Shown here: positions 60,818 to 64,000 of the stretch, piece by piece
Layout of the letters: every line of letters starts with the position of its first letter
Position numbering within the stretch: the stretch's first letter is position 1
Assembly: GCF_022601975.1 (NCBI RefSeq)
Contig: NZ_JAKVIR010000010.1
Span: 1 to 64,000 of the forward strand
Length of the DNA stretch: 64,000 nucleotides
Reading direction: 5' to 3'
Source of the DNA: Pontibacter sp. E15-1
GTDB lineage: Bacteria > Bacteroidota > Bacteroidia > Cytophagales > Hymenobacteraceae
The notes under the pieces: model-generated
Told to the model about the DNA's origin: nothing
The model's database searches: none
Seen by the model: the letters and a program-made list of their open reading frames with translations, nothing else
Translations under genes and position numbers: made by a program

Positions 60818-61177
60818 ATGAAGAAAATTATGTTGGTGGATGATATGGAAATTACCAATTTCATCACGGGGAGCCTGATACAAATGATCGACCCCGCCTA
60901 CGCGGTGCACGACTATACCGAGCCGATGGAAGCCCTTTCCGAAGTAGCTACGGTTCAACCCGACATCATCTTCCTGGACCTGAACATGCCGGAGATGGAC
61001 GGCTGGGGGTTTCTGGATGAGATGCAGCAGCAGGGCCTGGGGCAGAAGGTGTATATCCTGACGTCCTCAACCAGCGAACTGGACCGGCAGCGCGCGAAAC
61101 AGTATGCCAACGTGGCGGGCTATCTTGTGAAGCCGATGGAGAAGGATGAGCTGGCCGGGATTCTGCTGATGGCGTAA
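60818..61177 (+). CDS. Single-domain response regulator
   Basis: A 119-residue receiver-only protein. The acidic pair is Asp8-Asp9, the phospho-acceptor Asp54 (FLDLNMPEMDGW), the switch Thr82/Ser83 (ILTSST) and Lys105 (VKPMEKDEL). No output domain follows, so it signals by protein contact or passes phosphate on. It is the likely partner of the DHp-only protein encoded just before it. Confidence 0.9.
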   Translation: MKKIMLVDDMEITNFITGSLIQMIDPAYAVHDYTEPMEALSEVATVQPDIIFLDLNMPEMDGWGFLDEMQQQGLGQKVYILTSSTSELDRQRAKQYANVAGYLVKPMEKDELAGILLMA

Positions 61178-61261
61178 CCCAGTGCGCTAGCGGCAGGCAC
61201 GTTCTCAGAGTTTATTTGCCTTATCTTTCGTTCCACTGGCCTTTTATTCTATTTTTGAGGT

Positions 61262-62086
61262 ATGGGAAAATCTACCTGCCTCTGTTTTCTGAAGCTGCTC
61301 CTGTGCTGCTTCTGTTATGGGCATTCCGCGTATGCGCAGCAGCCAGCTGCCGCTAACGCCCCCGCGCAAGCCGATTCACTTACCCAAGCCAACACGGACA
61401 CGCTGCCGCAGGAGCGCTTTCTGCTGCTGGATAGCTTGGACTACCGCTTTTTCGGCGACGGCAACTTTACCCAAGGCAACGTGAGCCGGAGCCTGCTGGT
61501 AACGCGGGCAGAGATAATCCTGAGCGGCCCTGTGCTGTCCATCGCCACAAACCCCCGTTTTAGCTACGGCAAGCAGAATGGTGTGTTGGCCGAGCGCGAT
61601 ACCTACGTGGACCTGTTCGTGGATGTGTTCAAGAAAAAGAAAACCTATGTTTTCGGCCTGGCTACGATGGAGATCAGTCACCTGCGGGGCATTGATTTGC
61701 GGCAACTGGCCGGGGCAGGTATAGGCTACCGCCTGCTGCAGACCGAGCGCAACACCCTGACGCTGACGAACGCCATTATCCACGAGTCCACCGACTTCAG
61801 CGAGCGGCCCACGCTGGTCACGCAGCGGAACTCGCTGCGCATCAAAGGCAGCCATGCGTTTCTGGAGAGGAAGATGCGCTTTAAGCACATCACCTTTGTG
61901 CAGCCGTCGCTGTCAGACTTCTCGAACCTGCGCTGGAACACGCTCCTTTCCCTGGAGCTGCCGCTGGCAAAATGGGTTGCCATCCGCGCTAGTTTCACCA
62001 ACTCTTACGAGAGCGAAGTAGAGGCCTCGCGCAAAAACAACGACTCAAACATTACCTTCGGCGTCTCGCTGGGTAACCTCCTATAA
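61262..62086 (+). CDS. DUF481 domain outer-membrane-type protein
   Basis: A 274-residue exported protein with a signal peptide (cleavage near YAQQ, about residue 24). It then has a long beta-rich chain, e.g. GNFTQGNVSRSLLVTRAEI, SFTNSYESEVEAS and a final FGVSLGNLL. It matches DUF481 (YdiY-like) proteins, thought to form a small outer-membrane barrel. No function is established. It starts 84 bases after the response regulator and may belong to the same operon or stand alone. Confidence 0.75.
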   Translation: MGKSTCLCFLKLLLCCFCYGHSAYAQQPAAANAPAQADSLTQANTDTLPQERFLLLDSLDYRFFGDGNFTQGNVSRSLLVTRAEIILSGPVLSIATNPRFSYGKQNGVLAERDTYVDLFVDVFKKKKTYVFGLATMEISHLRGIDLRQLAGAGIGYRLLQTERNTLTLTNAIIHESTDFSERPTLVTQRNSLRIKGSHAFLERKMRFKHITFVQPSLSDFSNLRWNTLLSLELPLAKWVAIRASFTNSYESEVEASRKNNDSNITFGVSLGNLL

Positions 62087-62137
62087 TTTCCGCACGACAA
62101 ACACGCACGGGCTGCCGTGCTTTTAACTGCTAACCGC

Positions 62138-63496
62138 ATGATACAAGGTCCTGTGCTTTTTCTGATTCTGCTGGCTGGGGTTGGCTTCATCGTGCTGGCA
62201 ACGGCCAAATTCAAGCTGCACCCGTTTTTCGGTTTGCTGATCGCGGCCTTTGGGGTAGGTATAGCGGCGGGCCTGCCGCTGCAGGATGTGGTGAAAGCTA
62301 TAAATGATGGCTTTGGCGGCCTGATGAGCTATATCGGCATCGTGATCGTGGCGGGCACCGTGATCGGGAAGATACTGGAGAGGTCGGGGGCTGCGCTGCG
62401 CATGGCCGAGGTGGTGCTGCGCGTGGTGGGGGAGAAGCGGCCGCAGTTGGCCATGTCGCTGATCGGCGCCATTGTCAGCATCCCCGTTTTCTGCGACTCG
62501 GCCTACGTGATCCTGTCCAGCCTGAAGAAATCGCTGGCGCAACGCGCGAAGGTTCCGCTGGCCTCCATGTCCATCGCTTTGGCTACAGGCTTGTACGCCA
62601 CCCATACCCTTGTGCCGCCCACGCCCGGCCCCATCGCGGCGGCAGGCAACATCGGGGCCAGCGGCTACCTGGGCACCATCATCCTGATCGGTTTGGTGGT
62701 GGCCATACCCGTGATGGCAGTGGGGTATGTATGGGCCGTTAAAGTTGCCTCCACCATCAAAATCGAGGGAGAAGAAATTATTGGGTTGAGCTATGAGGAA
62801 GTTGTGCGGGAGTTCGGGGAGCTGCCTTCCACGCTCAAGTCGTTCATACCTATCTTTCTGCCCATTCTGCTGATCGGCGTTGGGTCGGTGGTGAGTTACC
62901 TGAAATATACCGGGGGTATGGCCAACTTCTTGCTTTTTCTGGGCACGCCGGTGGTGGCCCTGCTCATCGGGGTGTTTGCCGCTTTCCCGCTGCTGCCCCG
63001 CTGGAACGAGGAAACGCTGACCGGCTGGCTCGGGGACGGGCTGAAAGACGCCGCCATCATCCTCTTGCTGACGGGCGCTGGCGGGGCTTTCGGCTCCGTG
63101 ATAAAAGCCACAGCGGTTGCAGACGTCATCAAAGGCTTTGCCGCAGGCGGCAATTTGAACGGTGCCTACATTCTGCTGATCTCTTTTGCTGTGGCAGCGG
63201 CTCTTAAAACGGCCCAGGGCTCCTCTACAGCCGCATTAGTGATCACCTCGGCACTAGTGGCTCCCATGCTGGCTGAGGCAGGTATCGTTGGTGCGGTGCC
63301 CCTGGCACTTGTCGTGATGTCCATCGGGGCAGGGGCCATGGCCGTCAGCCACGTCAATGATAGCTATTTTTGGGTGGTGACGCAGTTCAGCGGCATGAAA
63401 GTAACCGACGCTTACAAAGCCCATACTATGGCCACGCTGGTGCAGGGCATCACCGCCATTGCTGTTACCTTGTTGTTGTGGTTTGTTCTGGTTTGA
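62138..63496 (+). CDS. GntP family permease
   Basis: 452 residues from the ATG at 62138; an in-frame GTG seven codons earlier is less likely. Ten to twelve membrane helices. LHPFFGLLIAAFGVGIAAG, SIPVFCDSAYVIL, ATHTLVPPTPGPIAAAGNIG and GSSTAALVITSALVAP are family signatures. GntP carriers import gluconate, glycerate or related sugar acids with protons. A glycerate kinase lies upstream, making glycerate a reasonable guess. Confidence 0.92.
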   Translation: MIQGPVLFLILLAGVGFIVLATAKFKLHPFFGLLIAAFGVGIAAGLPLQDVVKAINDGFGGLMSYIGIVIVAGTVIGKILERSGAALRMAEVVLRVVGEKRPQLAMSLIGAIVSIPVFCDSAYVILSSLKKSLAQRAKVPLASMSIALATGLYATHTLVPPTPGPIAAAGNIGASGYLGTIILIGLVVAIPVMAVGYVWAVKVASTIKIEGEEIIGLSYEEVVREFGELPSTLKSFIPIFLPILLIGVGSVVSYLKYTGGMANFLLFLGTPVVALLIGVFAAFPLLPRWNEETLTGWLGDGLKDAAIILLLTGAGGAFGSVIKATAVADVIKGFAAGGNLNGAYILLISFAVAAALKTAQGSSTAALVITSALVAPMLAEAGIVGAVPLALVVMSIGAGAMAVSHVNDSYFWVVTQFSGMKVTDAYKAHTMATLVQGITAIAVTLLLWFVLV

Positions 63497-63627
63497 GAAA
63501 AAGACCCTATCCGCTTGCCCGAAAAATCAGGCTAAAATTGACTCCCAAGTGAGCTCAATTTGATTTCGGGTTATACCTATTTATGGCAGTTTTATGTCAG
63601 TGCTGTTTTGATTTTACCTTTCTGGCG

Positions 63628-63749
63628 CAAGTTTTCAAACTTGTGACTTTCTATAACGTCGAGTTTGTAACTCGACTGGGGCGGAGCCCCAACAGCCGGG
63701 CGAAAAGAACCACCCCGCCTGCGGCACCCCTCCTTGAAAAAAGGAGGGG
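63628..63749. repeat. Row of four short hairpins
   Basis: Four consecutive perfect inverted repeats: CAAGTTT/AAACTTG (63628-63643), GTCGAGTT/AACTCGAC (63658-63676), TGGGGC/GCCCCA (63677-63691) and CCCCTCCTT/AAGGAGGGG (63727-63749). Similar C/G-rich palindromes occur at 58.6-58.9 kb. No coding function. Confidence 0.6.
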
Positions 63750-63788
63750 AGTGCAAAGCTGCTTATGCGTGGCTAGCTGAGAGGTTTT

Positions 63789-64000
63789 ATGTATCGAGTT
63801 GGCTTATCATCACACGCGGAAGGATATATAAAAGATTACCAAGAGTATAGCCAGATGGTGATACCCACGTTCCCGTTTAGCGAGGCGGACTTGGATTCCA
63901 CTCTGGCTTTCATCAAACTTTACGACCGGCCAGCAACCGCCTATCCTGCTATGCCTGAAGCGGTGGCAATTCGAGAGCCTTTTTCCAAAACATCAATTAC
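63789..64000 (+). CDS. Partial gene of unknown function, cut by window end
   Basis: An ATG at 63789 opens a frame that runs 70 codons to the window edge without a stop (starts MYRVGLSSHAEGYIKDYQEY). Composition looks protein-like (mixed helix/strand, no signal peptide), and the chance of such an open frame is low but not negligible. No family is recognised; the full gene lies beyond the window. Confidence 0.45.
   Translation, partial: MYRVGLSSHAEGYIKDYQEYSQMVIPTFPFSEADLDSTLAFIKLYDRPATAYPAMPEAVAIREPFSKTSI

Noticed and set aside
63583..63780. 65-codon plus-strand frame
   Set aside because: Translates a hairpin cluster; low-complexity and Cys/Arg-rich.

Overview
The window looks like chromosomal DNA of a moderately GC-rich Bacteroidota, most likely Cytophagales/Hymenobacteraceae (Pontibacter-like). 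The reasons are Bacteroidota-specific families (BatA N-terminal protein, DUF4199, DUF4249, STN-plus-plug TonB receptors, AroA-AroQ fusions, short-form arginine decarboxylase), promoters of the TTTG-N20-TAnnTTTG type, and no evident Shine-Dalgarno dependence. The genus is inferred; the phylum is well supported.

Layout. 1-104: 3' end of a 5S rRNA with its terminator. 140-460: a MITE-like repeat and a hairpin. 0.6-7.2 kb: BatA-like protein, a dihydroorotase homologue lacking its catalytic residues, two DUF4199 membrane proteins and two glycosyltransferases. 7.3-14.5 kb: an exported protein and a TonB receptor / DUF4249 lipoprotein / MG2-plug protein operon. 14.7-21.5 kb: a GAF histidine kinase without its phospho-acceptor His, purB, a GT51 glycosyltransferase, a bile-acid:sodium-symporter-like transporter and a DUF3817 protein. 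21.7-26.8 kb (minus): pheA, an aminotransferase and a DAHP synthase/chorismate mutase fusion behind a Phe/Tyr attenuator, then a second, apparently dead DAHP synthase/chorismate mutase with its own leader. 27-33.8 kb: TerC, GT2, hemG, a decayed stretch, a GmhB-like phosphatase, a small lipoprotein and arginine decarboxylase. 33.9-39.6 kb: arginase, argS, a glutathione peroxidase, menA and a polysaccharide deacetylase. 40-48.6 kb: a TonB receptor, pncA, a DEAD-box helicase, a 28-residue membrane peptide, YebC, a CoA transferase and an unknown protein. 49-57.3 kb: an alkaline-phosphatase-superfamily lipoprotein, a CotH-like protein, an ABC-F ATPase, RDD, murI and a YgiB/YgiC-like pair. 57.4-64 kb: glycerate kinase, nested palindromic repeats, an AhpD-like / DHp-only / response-regulator operon, DUF481, GntP and a gene cut by the window end.

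Main points for a second look: (1) a leader peptide with a Tyr/Phe run and a terminator ahead of pheA; (2) a colinear DAHP synthase/chorismate mutase paralogue that has lost key residues in both domains but keeps a related leader RNA; (3) three proteins whose catalytic residues are missing or split (pseudo-dihydroorotase, His-less kinase, DHp-only protein); (4) a roughly 200-bp MITE family with three copies, and a separate 186-bp element with perfect 18-bp inverted ends and 10-bp flanking repeats; (5) a 28-residue membrane peptide gene with its own terminator; (6) a striking abundance of GGTATA/TATACC. No CRISPR array, tRNA gene, transposase or phage region was seen.
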